From assembly GCA_013360215.1 (NCBI GenBank), contig JABWCP010000044.1, positions 1-14,653 of the forward strand: a DNA stretch of 14,653 nt. Direction: 5' to 3'. This stretch comes from a bacterium. Its GTDB lineage: Bacteria > CLD3 > SB21. This document shows, one piece after another, positions 1-8,205 of this stretch; position 1 is the first letter of the stretch, and the number at the start of each line of letters is the position of its first letter. A program made the translations under genes and the position numbers. The notes beneath the pieces are model-generated. The model was not told the origin of the DNA. It saw only the letters and a program-made list of their open reading frames with translations, and searched no databases.

Positions 1-10
1 AACATAAACA

Positions 11-40
11 AAAAAGGCGGCTCATCGGCCGCCTTTTTTT
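11..40 (-). terminator. Hairpin terminator, probably bidirectional, after the LysM-like lipoprotein gene
   Basis: A 7-bp GC-rich stem (AGGCGGC, 6-base loop, GCCGCCT) is flanked by an A run on the left and a T run on the right. The stem therefore ends in a U tract on either strand: about 5 U leftward and 7 U rightward. It lies 17 bases past the stop codon of the leftward lipoprotein gene and most likely ends that transcript. It could also stop a rightward transcript entering from outside the window. Confidence 0.85.
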
Positions 41-57
41 ATCATCATTTTCAAATA

Positions 58-741
58 TTACTTCGCTGCAGGCTCTGCGGGTTTTTCGGTAGCTTCCTGA
101 CGACCGGCTTCACGGGCATCGTCCATTTGTTTTTTACGGATAATGCGGCTGAACTGATTGGGCGAAATGCGCACGTTGCCTTGATTGACAAACGTACCGA
201 ACACATCATCATTATAATACACCCATACATTAAAGCCCGGCAAAAGATCATCGGCCAAGAAGGATTGTTCCAACAATTCATTTGCACGTTTAGGATCTAC
301 GCCTTTTTCTTTCGTCAAAAAATCATAGCCGATTTTGTGATGCGTATCACCGGCTTTGACGACGACAGGACGCGGCAGTTTGGCTTTCATATCTTCCAAA
401 TCCGCATTGAGCTTTTCGATGGTTTTATTTTTATCAATAATCTGGGTGAGCATACCTTTGGTCGAAATATCCTGTTCTTTGGAAATCATGTCCTGAATCA
501 GTTTGAGCTGCTCTTTATTCAATCCCATCATAGAATCCGGTAAAACGATAGGCTGTTCGTCAGCTTTGCGGGACTCGTTGTATTTACGAACGGCTTCCGC
601 AATTTCCATATTGATGGAACCGATCTCTTCGTTTTTCTTGCTGACTTTTTGCACTAAGCGCTGAAATTCTTCGATGTTGCTGGGTTTGCCGCAACTGATC
701 AGGCTAAGCACAAACGCGCTCAGGATGAGATTCTTTAACAT
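58..741 (-). CDS. Putative lipoprotein with coiled coil and LysM-like domain
   Basis: This is a 227-residue envelope protein of unknown function. The start at 741 is preferred over an ATG 21 bases upstream because GAGGAG sits just before it and because it begins a compact lipoprotein signal: MLKN, a hydrophobic stretch, then lipobox LISC with the lipidated Cys at residue 17. Residues 23-60 and 75-122 are charged and heptad-like, so a coiled coil is likely. Residues about 127-176 (VVKAGDTHHKIGYDFL to LLPGFNVWVYY) resemble a LysM-type fold: a 'GDT' turn near the start and a 'L.PG..V.V' end, with an unusually long middle. The tail is rich in Ala, Glu and Lys. By analogy it may tether to or sense peptidoglycan from the periplasmic face of a membrane, which is inference. 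It stands alone, divergent from the cyclase gene. Confidence 0.8.
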   Translation of the reverse strand: MLKNLILSAFVLSLISCGKPSNIEEFQRLVQKVSKKNEEIGSINMEIAEAVRKYNESRKADEQPIVLPDSMMGLNKEQLKLIQDMISKEQDISTKGMLTQIIDKNKTIEKLNADLEDMKAKLPRPVVVKAGDTHHKIGYDFLTKEKGVDPKRANELLEQSFLADDLLPGFNVWVYYNDDVFGTFVNQGNVRISPNQFSRIIRKKQMDDAREAGRQEATEKPAEPAAK

Positions 742-891
742 GGTTTTTTCTCCTCGATACATGATATTTGGGTTTAGGGTTCACTAACGCGCGATTGTAG
801 GTTTTAGCCCCGCCAAAGTCAAGGAAATTTAATCACGGAATAAATCACCTGACTCTACGTTAGTAGGCGTGTACCATATAAGGAGAGGAAC

Positions 892-1953
892 ATGCCGAAA
901 ACAGCCATCAATACTGATTTTGTACAGCGTGCGCTGAAGCAAATAACGGAAAATGACCATGGAATACGTCATTTAGATAAACTACAAGAATGGATCACTC
1001 AATGCAGCGATACCGAGGCGACTTCGATCAATTTATACCGATTATCCGAATCGTGGGGCGTGGATATACGCGAACTGACCGCTCTTTTTTTATGGGCTAC
1101 CAAGTTCGGGTTATTTGATCTGCACTGGAATATTCGCTGCCCGATGTGCAACGGCAAAACGGAAAACCATGATTCGCTCGGGCATATGCATTCGGGCAGC
1201 CATTGCGTGATGTGCAAAAGCGATTTTGTATGTGAGCTTGATAACACCATCGAAGTGACATTTAGCATCAGCGGCAACGTACGCCCGCTACCGGAAAATA
1301 CGGGTGAAGGAAAAAGCGCACCGGCGGATCAGAGGTTGAACGGATTTCAGATCATCAATTCACCGATTTTTCGTAAGTACTTTTCCGATGAACTTCTTTC
1401 CGAGCAGGAAAATTTGTCCGTTCGCCATGTTGCAATCATGTTTACCGATCTCAAAGGTTCGACGCAAATGTATCAGCAACTCGGCGATGCGCGGGCTTTT
1501 AAAATCGTTCGACAACATTTTGACGTACTCGAACAAGCCATCCATGCCCACGGCGGTGTGATCGTCAAAACTATCGGCGACGCCGTCATGGCCAGTTTTG
1601 CTAAAACATCCGAGGCCGTCGGTGCCGCGATCGATGCCCAAAAAAAATTCCGCACGTTTAACGAAAGTATGCAGTTGCAAGACGGCGTGACGATACGCAT
1701 CGGTATTCACGTGGGTAATTCTTTGATGGTGACGCTCAATAACCGGCTTGATTATTTCGGTACGATGGTCAATATCGCTGCCCGTGTCGAAGCGCTCGGG
1801 GATGGCAATGAAATTCTGATCACGCGCAATGTATTTGATGATCTCGGCGTAAAAAACGAATTGCTGTCACGCGCGCAGAGTATCCAACCGTTTACTGCGC
1901 GGCTCAAAGGAATTCGCGACGAACAAAAAGTCATGAAAGTAGTGTATAACTAA
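892..1953 (+). CDS. Class III adenylate cyclase with N-terminal zinc-ribbon (DUF5939-like) domain
   Basis: The 353-residue soluble protein should convert ATP to cAMP. The catalytic domain covers about residues 177-325. Metal-binding aspartates are D186 (FTDLKGST) and D230 (VKTIGDAVMASF). The substrate-selecting pair is K226 and D287 (LDYFG), which points to adenylate rather than guanylate cyclase. The transition-state pair is N294 and R298 (VNIAAR). Residues 45-125 hold a helical segment and a zinc ribbon: C83-P-M-C86, then C105-V-M-C108, with an extra C114. As I recall the family, this matches DUF5939, which often precedes such catalytic domains. There is no signal peptide or membrane segment. 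The start follows AAGGAGAGG with good spacing. The gene is monocistronic, with a terminator at 2016-2044. No cAMP receptor gene is visible here, so the downstream target is unknown. Confidence 0.9.
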   Translation: MPKTAINTDFVQRALKQITENDHGIRHLDKLQEWITQCSDTEATSINLYRLSESWGVDIRELTALFLWATKFGLFDLHWNIRCPMCNGKTENHDSLGHMHSGSHCVMCKSDFVCELDNTIEVTFSISGNVRPLPENTGEGKSAPADQRLNGFQIINSPIFRKYFSDELLSEQENLSVRHVAIMFTDLKGSTQMYQQLGDARAFKIVRQHFDVLEQAIHAHGGVIVKTIGDAVMASFAKTSEAVGAAIDAQKKFRTFNESMQLQDGVTIRIGIHVGNSLMVTLNNRLDYFGTMVNIAARVEALGDGNEILITRNVFDDLGVKNELLSRAQSIQPFTARLKGIRDEQKVMKVVYN

Positions 1954-2015
1954 TTTTTACCGTTCGTTATGCGCTCATAATAATTTGCATATTTTTATTG
2001 AGAGAATGTTATATT

Positions 2016-2044
2016 AAAGCGTGATGCATGCGATCACGCTTTTT
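2016..2044 (+). terminator. Intrinsic terminator after the cyclase gene
   Basis: A perfect 10-bp inverted repeat (AAAGCGTGAT, 7-base loop GCATGCG, ATCACGCTTT) ends in a short T run. It lies about 60 bases past the cyclase stop codon and about 40 bases before the serC start. Its loop contains an ATG (2028) in frame with serC. That placement is one reason to reject 2028 as the serC start. Confidence 0.8.
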
Positions 2045-2084
2045 GTGTTCTCTATATACCCATTACAATAAAAGTACATCCTTT

Positions 2085-3260
2085 ATGAGCAAACCATCCG
2101 TCAAACCTCAAAACACATTTTTTTCATCCGGTCCTTGCGCCAAACGTCCGGGTTGGAGCGCCGATCAGCTCCCGTCACGTACCGTAGGACGTTCTCATCG
2201 CGCTAAAGTTTCGAAGGCCGTAATCGAAGAAGTCATTGCAAAATCCAAACAAATTCTCGGTGTTCCCGATGATTACCGGCTCGGGATCGTACCCGGCTCG
2301 GATACCGGTGCCATCGAAATGGCGTTATGGAATTTTTTCGGCCACCCTTCCGTAGAATCGCGGGGCATTGATATGCTGGCTTGGGAAAATTTTGGGTATG
2401 AATGGGTCTATGATGTCGAAAAACAATTGAAAATAGTCAACGTACGTCCGATGGTAGTTCCATACGGGCAAATCCCGGATCTCACGCAGGTTGACTTTCA
2501 CCACGATGTAGTTTTTACGTGGAACGGCACAACCTCCGGTGTTTGTGTTCCTGATGCAACGTGGATACCTGACGATCGTGAGGGTCTGACGATATGCGAT
2601 GCAACTTCGGCCGTATTTGCCATGCCTATAGACTGGAAAAAAATAGATGTGCTCACGTATTCGTGGCAAAAATCCATGGGCGGTGAAGGTGCCCACGGTG
2701 TTTTGATCCTATCGCCGAGGGCCATTCAGCGGCTGGAGTCTTTTCCTCCGATCATCGCTATGCCCAAAGTTTTTACGATTTTAAAAAAAGGAAAACTCAA
2801 CGAAGAGATCTTCACCGGTGCCACGATCAATACCCCATCCATGTTGTGCATCGAAGATGCCTTGGACTCATTAAATTGGATGATCCGTGAAGGCGGATTA
2901 ACAGCTATGATCGCGCGTTCGCAGCAAAGCTTATCGGAAATAAAAACATGGATTGCCTCATCGCCGCGGTATGCTTTTCTCGCAGAAAATCCGAAAACGA
3001 TTTCCAATACATCCGTCTGTCTAAAATTGAAGTCCGACATGTATCTGTCGCTGTCTCCGGATGCACAAGTCAAATTTGCCAAAGATGTTGCCGCATTGCT
3101 CGAAAAAGAAGGTGCGGCTTACGACATCGGTTCCTATCGTGATGCACCTCCCGGTCTGCGCATCTGGTGCGGTGCGACGATCAATCCGGCGGATGTAAAA
3201 TTATTACTTCCCTGGCTTGATTGGGCTCATGACGAAATTGCACGTACTTTGAAATTCTAA
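2085..3260 (+). CDS. serC: Phosphoserine aminotransferase
   Basis: The enzyme transfers the amino group of glutamate to 3-phosphohydroxypyruvate, giving phosphoserine: step two of serine synthesis, PLP-dependent and cytosolic. The 391-residue protein starts at ATG 2085 (MSKPSVKPQNTFFSSGPCAK). An upstream in-frame ATG at 2028 is unlikely because it lies in the loop of the cyclase terminator. The FSSGPCAKRPGW start and the TYSWQKSMGGEGAHGV segment are typical of the alphaproteobacterial/methanosarcinal SerC type rather than the E. coli type. The PLP lysine is K196 in that segment, and D172 (CDATSAV) should hold the pyridine nitrogen. No good Shine-Dalgarno precedes the start. TACAAT at 2064-2069 could be a -10 giving a very short leader, which is weak evidence. 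serA follows 13 bases later, so the two are probably one operon. Confidence 0.95.
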   Translation: MSKPSVKPQNTFFSSGPCAKRPGWSADQLPSRTVGRSHRAKVSKAVIEEVIAKSKQILGVPDDYRLGIVPGSDTGAIEMALWNFFGHPSVESRGIDMLAWENFGYEWVYDVEKQLKIVNVRPMVVPYGQIPDLTQVDFHHDVVFTWNGTTSGVCVPDATWIPDDREGLTICDATSAVFAMPIDWKKIDVLTYSWQKSMGGEGAHGVLILSPRAIQRLESFPPIIAMPKVFTILKKGKLNEEIFTGATINTPSMLCIEDALDSLNWMIREGGLTAMIARSQQSLSEIKTWIASSPRYAFLAENPKTISNTSVCLKLKSDMYLSLSPDAQVKFAKDVAALLEKEGAAYDIGSYRDAPPGLRIWCGATINPADVKLLLPWLDWAHDEIARTLKF

Positions 3261-3273
3261 ACCGAAAAATATT

Positions 3274-4863
3274 ATGATTAAGATTCTTATCTCCGACAAA
3301 CTCAGCCCTGCCGCTACGGAAATTTTCCAACGGCACGGCATTACGGCGGATGTTCGCCACGGATTGACCAAAGAACAACTGATCGAAATCATCGCGGATT
3401 ACGACGGACTTGCCGTTCGCTCTGAAACCAAAGTCACACGCGAAGTGATCGAACGCGCCACACGGCTCAAAGTCATCGGACGGGCCGGTATCGGCGTGGA
3501 CAATGTGGATGTGCCGGCGGCCACGGCACGCGGTATCGTCGTGATGAATACGCCGTTTGGCAATTCTGTCACTACGGCCGAACACGCCGTGGCTATGATG
3601 ATGGCGCTTGCCCGGCGCATTCCGCAAGCCAGCACTTCCACCCATGCCGGCAAGTGGGAAAAAAGTAAATTTATGGGTGTGGAATTGACCGGAAAAACAC
3701 TTGCCGTAATCGGTTGCGGTAATATCGGCAGCATTGTTGCCGACCGCGCACGCGGATTGCGAATGCGTGTTTTAGCGTATGATCCGTTTTTAACACGGGA
3801 ACGTGCGGAGTCGCTCGGCATTGAAAAAACCGAATTGGACGACGCGATAGCACAAGCTGATTTTATCACACTGCATACACCGCTCACCGACGCGACACGC
3901 CATCTTTTCGATGCGGCACGATTAGCACGTTGCAAAAAAGGCGCACGAATTATCAACTGCGCACGCGGCGGACTTATTCACGAACCGGCATTGAAATCGG
4001 CCATCGATTCGGGACATATCGCCGGAGCCGCACTGGACGTGTTTGAAGTCGAGCCCGCCAAAGAAAATATTTTATTCGGCATGGAGCATGTCGTGCTGAC
4101 GCCCCATTTGGGCGCTTCAACCAACGAGGCTCAGGAAAACGTCGCATTGCAAATCGCGGAACAAATGTCCGATTTTCTCAACACGGGTGCGATCACCAAT
4201 GCGGTGAATATTCCCTCCATATCCGCCGCCGAAGCCACGGCACTCAAGCCTTATTTCAAATTAGCGCGCCAGATCGGAACATTAGCCGGCCAACTCCAGC
4301 AATCGCCTATTCAATCAATCACCTTTGAATACGAAGGACACGTTGCCGCGCTCAATACTAAGCCGCTCAATTTACTTTTAGCACAAGGTGTCATGGTCGC
4401 ATTTGATCAAAACGTCAACATGGTCAACGCGTTATATATTGCTAAAGAACGCGGCATGACCGTAAGTGAAACTAAAATCGAATCCGAAGGAAATTACAAA
4501 ACTCTAATTCGCTTGCGGATCGTTACCGAAAAAGAATCATTCAGTTGTTCAGGTACACTCTTTGACGGCGACAAACCGCGCATCGTAGAGGTCAATGGCA
4601 TCACACTGGAAGCCGTTCTAAGCGCATCGATGCTTTTCAGTACCAATGATGACAAACCCGGTTTTATCGGTAATCTTGGAAAAATTTTAGGTGACGCGGA
4701 CATCAATATAGCCCACTTTCATCTCGGTCGTAATCAAGGCAAGACTGAAGCGATGGCACTCGTAACCGTCGATTCGCCCGTTCATTCTGATGTCATCAGT
4801 ACGATAAAAAAATTGCCCAGTGTACGACGTGTCGTGGCATTAGATTTTTCGGGCGTCGTTTAA
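3274..4863 (+). CDS. serA: D-3-phosphoglycerate dehydrogenase
   Basis: This enzyme oxidises 3-phosphoglycerate to 3-phosphohydroxypyruvate with NAD+, the committed step of serine synthesis. At 529 residues it is the long form. The substrate-binding N-terminus carries GRAGIGVDNVD (69-79). The NAD Rossmann motif is G147-C-G149-N-I-G152. The catalytic set is R231 (NCARGG), E260 (FEVEP) and H278 (LTPHLGAST). Residues about 320-450 form the intervening ASB-type domain, and about 455-529 an ACT domain (GFIGNLGKILGDADINIAHFHLGR). ACT domains in this family usually bind L-serine for feedback inhibition, so allosteric control is likely but not shown by the sequence. It follows serC by 13 bases without a strong ribosome binding site, consistent with co-transcription. 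The third pathway gene, serB, is not in the window. Confidence 0.97.
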   Translation: MIKILISDKLSPAATEIFQRHGITADVRHGLTKEQLIEIIADYDGLAVRSETKVTREVIERATRLKVIGRAGIGVDNVDVPAATARGIVVMNTPFGNSVTTAEHAVAMMMALARRIPQASTSTHAGKWEKSKFMGVELTGKTLAVIGCGNIGSIVADRARGLRMRVLAYDPFLTRERAESLGIEKTELDDAIAQADFITLHTPLTDATRHLFDAARLARCKKGARIINCARGGLIHEPALKSAIDSGHIAGAALDVFEVEPAKENILFGMEHVVLTPHLGASTNEAQENVALQIAEQMSDFLNTGAITNAVNIPSISAAEATALKPYFKLARQIGTLAGQLQQSPIQSITFEYEGHVAALNTKPLNLLLAQGVMVAFDQNVNMVNALYIAKERGMTVSETKIESEGNYKTLIRLRIVTEKESFSCSGTLFDGDKPRIVEVNGITLEAVLSASMLFSTNDDKPGFIGNLGKILGDADINIAHFHLGRNQGKTEAMALVTVDSPVHSDVISTIKKLPSVRRVVALDFSGVV

Positions 4864-4957
4864 ATTTTAATAGAATACGGCTTACATCGTTTATCAAACC
4901 CCTCGCGGTTTGCTTCGCTTGTTATCAATTCAACGAACTTTTACAGAAAGTTCTTTC

Positions 4958-6616
4958 ATGGGTTTTTTGTTGTCCCCAAAGCGGATTAATCCATTACACA
5001 CCGTAATCGCTTTGATATTCGGGTTGCTCCATACTCACTGCGGTTCTTCTATGGTGCCTGCACCAACTGGAACTCCGCTTCGTTTGTCGCAGCTGGACAG
5101 CCTTATCGTGACATCCGATACGATGCCTTTTTTAGACAAACAAAAACTCTGTGAGATATTAGGCCATTTTCCTGCAGATGCATGGCATCAAAAACCGATC
5201 ACGCTTCAAATGTATCCTGATTTTGAATCCAAATGGAGCGCCACTAAAAACACGATTGAATATTCATACGATCGCAGTACACGTACTATCCACCTTGTGG
5301 ATATGAAACTGACCCGCTTGCGATTGAATGAAATTATTGCGGCGTATATCGCCGAATTGTGTTATGGGGAAAAATATCCGCGCCTCACCGAGGGGCTCGC
5401 TATGCTATATTGCGGGACATATTACGGAATGCCTTTACCTTGGTGGGATAAAAAATCAGCGTTGCTCGGCCTGACAAACAAAGAGCGATTAATAACTACA
5501 CCTGAAAATTTTGAAAATCCTTTTTTGTACACGATGTTAGCTGTTCAGTTTTGGCAAAAGCATCACGATCAAATTCATTCGATCTTTGCAAATCCCAACC
5601 CCTTTATTGCAAAATTTGAACCGACTTTGCAAGTGGCGCCACCTGCACACGTATTCCCTCCGGACAGCATTCCGTATTTCAAAGGTGTTTGTTTCGCACA
5701 TACCAACGGTGTCGGCAGCGGCTATATGTCCAAACAATCCCGGACTTCGATGCAGCGTCTTAAGGAAATAGGCGTTGACGCCATTTCACTCACACCATTT
5801 GGTTATGCGAAAAGCACGACCGAACCTCGTGTACATTTTGTTTTAGATCGTCATTGGGATGAGACGCTCGGAGGTTTATTCAAAGCCGCCGATGATGCGC
5901 ATGATCTCGGCATCCATATCATGATGAAACCTCATATCTGGGTACGCGGTGCATGGTGCGGCGAAATTGATATTCGTGACTCAACCGACCGGATCGCATG
6001 GGAAAATTCATATGCTCAATATGCGACGTATCAAGGCCTCATCGCAGAACTTGCCGGTATGGAGTCCATGTGTATAGGTCTTGAGCTGCCCCGGATGACA
6101 CGCGATACCGCCATGTGGAAACGCATCATCCGTCACATACGCATGGCATACAGCGGTATCATCACGTACGGTGGGAATTGGTTTGATGAATACGAGCATA
6201 TCGGCTTTTGGGATGATCTTGATTTTATAAGCATTCACGCTTACTTCCCGCTCGCTCACACCGTCGCTACACCGCCGGATTCGTCAATCCTGATGGCACG
6301 TCAAGTCGCAGAACGGCTCGCCGTTTTGTCATCGCAGTGGAAAAAACCTGTCGCGTTTACGGAAGTAGGTTTCCCAAGTGGCGCCCGTGGACTCATCAGT
6401 CCACACGAAGAATTTGATGACGTCCCTGCGGATTTTGACAAGCAGGCTTTCGCTTACCGTACGATTTTAGAAACATATCGGGGTAAACCCTGGTTCAAAG
6501 GTTACTTTTGGTGGAAATGGGAAAGCGCCAATTCAACGTGGAAAGGGTTTGATAAAATGCTGCAATTCCGCGAAAAACCTGCCGAACGCGTGTTACAGGA
6601 ATTTTATTCGCGTTAA
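4958..6616 (+). CDS. Exported protein: degenerate gluzincin-like domain plus GH113-like TIM barrel
   Basis: A 552-residue exported protein, possibly a glycosidase. ATG 4958 is preferred; the open frame upstream would need a TTG start. Residues 10-28 are hydrophobic and end in LLHTHC-GSS, so C28 could be lipidated, although the lipobox is imperfect. Residues about 60-225 resemble a peptidase-MA-like (gluzincin) domain. Where HExxH is expected there is N124-E-I-I-A128, but the 'PRLTEGLAMLY' element with E145 is kept, so the metal site looks dead. Residues about 240-552 resemble the GH113 beta-mannanase-like barrel: FKGVCFAHTNG, MMKPHIWVRGAW, E376 in GLELPRM (likely acid/base), E469 in FTEVGFPSG (likely nucleophile) and FWWKWES. 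Both catalytic glutamates appear intact; the substrate is unknown. The gene starts 94 bases after serA with no clear terminator between, so read-through is possible. Confidence 0.75.
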   Translation: MGFLLSPKRINPLHTVIALIFGLLHTHCGSSMVPAPTGTPLRLSQLDSLIVTSDTMPFLDKQKLCEILGHFPADAWHQKPITLQMYPDFESKWSATKNTIEYSYDRSTRTIHLVDMKLTRLRLNEIIAAYIAELCYGEKYPRLTEGLAMLYCGTYYGMPLPWWDKKSALLGLTNKERLITTPENFENPFLYTMLAVQFWQKHHDQIHSIFANPNPFIAKFEPTLQVAPPAHVFPPDSIPYFKGVCFAHTNGVGSGYMSKQSRTSMQRLKEIGVDAISLTPFGYAKSTTEPRVHFVLDRHWDETLGGLFKAADDAHDLGIHIMMKPHIWVRGAWCGEIDIRDSTDRIAWENSYAQYATYQGLIAELAGMESMCIGLELPRMTRDTAMWKRIIRHIRMAYSGIITYGGNWFDEYEHIGFWDDLDFISIHAYFPLAHTVATPPDSSILMARQVAERLAVLSSQWKKPVAFTEVGFPSGARGLISPHEEFDDVPADFDKQAFAYRTILETYRGKPWFKGYFWWKWESANSTWKGFDKMLQFREKPAERVLQEFYSR

Positions 6617-6670
6617 TTTATCATAAGCCGGAACCTAAGCGAAACAGCGAACTGTCCGTATTTGAATTCA

Positions 6671-6810
6671 TCCCTCGCCAAGACGCTAAGTCGCAATGAA
6701 GAGATTTATTAATCACTCTGCGGCTTTGCGAGAATAATACAAGCTTATCTAATAAAACTCATTACACCAAATTCTAAGGGCGCCGGGTAAGAACTTCAAC
6801 GACGTACCAG
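6671..6810. repeat. Direct repeat copy 1 with internal imperfect palindrome
   Basis: This is the first of two roughly 140-base copies in the 381-base gene-free stretch 6617-6997, with starts 160 bases apart. It begins TCCCTCGCCAAGACGC. Inside it, 6674-6690 and 6716-6732 form an imperfect inverted repeat with 13 of 17 positions pairing, around a 25-base AT-rich centre. It differs from copy 2 by a 2-base insertion and several substitutions. No reading frame of note and no transposase are present. The palindrome resembles REP-like or MITE-like dispersed repeats. That likeness is from memory and untested. Confidence 0.85.
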
Positions 6811-6830
6811 GGCGCACACAATAGAATATA

Positions 6831-6969
6831 TCCCTCGCCAAGACGCTAAGTCGCAATGAAGATTTATTAATCACTCTGCGGCTTTGCGAGAATATTACAA
6901 GCTTATATAATAATACTCATTACACCGAATTCTAAGGGCGCCGGGTAAGAACTTAAACGACGTGCCAAG
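6831..6969. repeat. Direct repeat copy 2 with internal imperfect palindrome
   Basis: This is the second copy, about 139 bases. Its inverted-repeat arms lie at 6834-6850 and 6874-6890 and are identical to those of copy 1. Differences fall mostly in the AT-rich segment after the palindrome and at the far end. About 20 unrelated bases separate the copies. It ends 28 bases before the stop codon of the leftward SRPBCC gene. The two copies together occupy the space between the converging GH113-like and SRPBCC genes, where no conventional terminator is visible. The palindromes might act as one. Confidence 0.85.
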
Positions 6970-6997
6970 ATACCTGTATTTGTAAATTTGCCTTCAA

Positions 6998-7441
6998 TTA
7001 CTCTTGAATCTCAGGCTCTACCAGATGCGCAAGATACGACAAAGACTCCTGCCAACCTAAATAACACATTTCAGGCGGAATGACCTCCGGTATATTTTCT
7101 TGCGATATGTTCAATTCCGTACCGCACAAAACTTTTTTTAAGACCACCGTAACCATCATTTCGCCGGGAAGATTGGGATCGTCAAATTTATCCGTGTAGC
7201 GAATACGTTCATACGGTGTAAGCTCCAAAAATTCACCGCCAAACGCATGACTTTTCATCGTTGTGAAATTAGTAAAAGACATTCTAAACGTACCGCCTAT
7301 TTTTACATCCATGTGATGCACTTTGCACGTGAATCCGTGCGGCGGCAGCCAGCGCGCCATCGCATCGGTATCTGTAAATGCGCGGTAGATTTTTTCCGGA
7401 GTAGCCTTCAAAACGCGGTGTAGACGAATCGTGTTTCCCAT
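6998..7441 (-). CDS. SRPBCC / AHSA1-family protein
   Basis: A 147-residue single-domain cytosolic protein of the START-like SRPBCC superfamily, AHSA1 (Hsp90 ATPase activator-like) subgroup. The signature is strong: RVLKATPEKIYRAFTD near the N-terminus, WLPPHGF and KVHHMD, then MSFTNF, LELTPYERIRYTD, FDDPNLPGEMMVTV, and a C-terminal GWQESLSYLAHLVEPEI helix. Members form a hydrophobic pocket for small ligands, but the ligand and role of bacterial members like this are generally unknown. The start at 7441 follows AAGGAA with suitable spacing. It lies 17 bases after the GNAT gene on the same strand, so the two are probably one transcript, with the GNAT gene first. Confidence 0.9.
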   Translation of the reverse strand: MGNTIRLHRVLKATPEKIYRAFTDTDAMARWLPPHGFTCKVHHMDVKIGGTFRMSFTNFTTMKSHAFGGEFLELTPYERIRYTDKFDDPNLPGEMMVTVVLKKVLCGTELNISQENIPEVIPPEMCYLGWQESLSYLAHLVEPEIQE

Positions 7442-7458
7442 GATTTAATTCCTTTTAC

Positions 7459-8154
7459 TTATGTAAAACGCTCGTTCAGTCTGTACTCTTGATATTCACC
7501 CACATCTATAAAACCGATTTTTTTATAGAGCGGAACACCTTCAACCGATGCTTGCAATACAGCTGCCGTGCAGTCTCTTTTTTTGGCTTCCAGAAGGCAA
7601 AACATAGTCGTCGCCCAACCCAATCCCTTTCTTCGATGCGATGCACGCGTACTTACGTTATAAAGACCGGCCACGTTATTCTCCATCACGACTTCGGCCG
7701 TACAAACGGGTTCGTCTTCGTAATTTCCTATAAAAAATTCAATAGGGCATTTTTTTTTAGACGCCATCCCAGCAATCATCGTGTAAAATGCGATGACATT
7801 TTGATCAGGTGGCGTCCAATTACTTGCCGTTATGTGAGCAAAACTCAGCACATCGCTATCGGATAAAACCTTTCGCATCGCGAAATTTTCAATAGGCGGA
7901 ACCTCGTGAATTTGATTCAAATCAAGCCACATCGCCTTTTCTGACTCGACGAATTCAAATCCATTTTCTTCCAGTATACGAGATTGGGAAGGCGTGCACC
8001 GCCCCGGGCCGACCCAACAAGAAAATGGACGCCGTGTAGTCCGGATATAATCTCTGACGGTATTTATATTTGATCGGGAAAAAACCAAATTGGTGATGAT
8101 ATTAAATGTATCACACGCCAATCCCGAATCGCAGATCAATACGTCATCGTTCAT
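7459..8154 (-). CDS. GNAT-family N-acetyltransferase
   Basis: A 231-residue acetyltransferase that should use acetyl-CoA; the acceptor is unknown. The GNAT core is C-terminal. Motif A is VAGLYNVSTRASHRRKGLGWA, with the acetyl-CoA loop R174-x-x-G177-x-G179. Motif B ends in LYKKIGF (209-215). The N-terminal half (CDTFNIITNLVF, FSCWVGPG) resembles the degenerate first half found in double-GNAT proteins. The start is uncertain: ATG 8154 has AAGG five bases upstream, while in-frame ATGs at 8166 and 8169 would extend the protein by 4 or 5 residues but lack a ribosome binding site. It sits upstream of the SRPBCC gene in what looks like a two-gene operon. A 234-base AT-rich spacer with repeats lies behind it. 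Confidence 0.85.
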   Translation of the reverse strand: MNDDVLICDSGLACDTFNIITNLVFSRSNINTVRDYIRTTRRPFSCWVGPGRCTPSQSRILEENGFEFVESEKAMWLDLNQIHEVPPIENFAMRKVLSDSDVLSFAHITASNWTPPDQNVIAFYTMIAGMASKKKCPIEFFIGNYEDEPVCTAEVVMENNVAGLYNVSTRASHRRKGLGWATTMFCLLEAKKRDCTAAVLQASVEGVPLYKKIGFIDVGEYQEYRLNERFT

Positions 8155-8205
8155 CTCCACCTTCATCATAGGATGACGTTGATGAAAATAACGTATTACA
8201 CATTT

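Noticed and set aside
127-543. Plus-strand open frame opposite the LysM-like lipoprotein gene
   Set aside because: The leftward frame has a ribosome binding site, lipoprotein signal and terminator; the opposite frame has none of these.
2028-2084. Upstream in-frame ATG that would extend SerC by 19 residues
   Set aside because: The ATG lies in the loop of the cyclase terminator, and the added residues do not resemble SerC, whose conserved N-terminus begins after the ATG at 2085.
4894-4912. Small hairpin between serA and the GH113-like gene as a terminator
   Set aside because: CAAACC/GGTTTG makes only a 6-bp stem and has no T run after it, so I do not call it a terminator.
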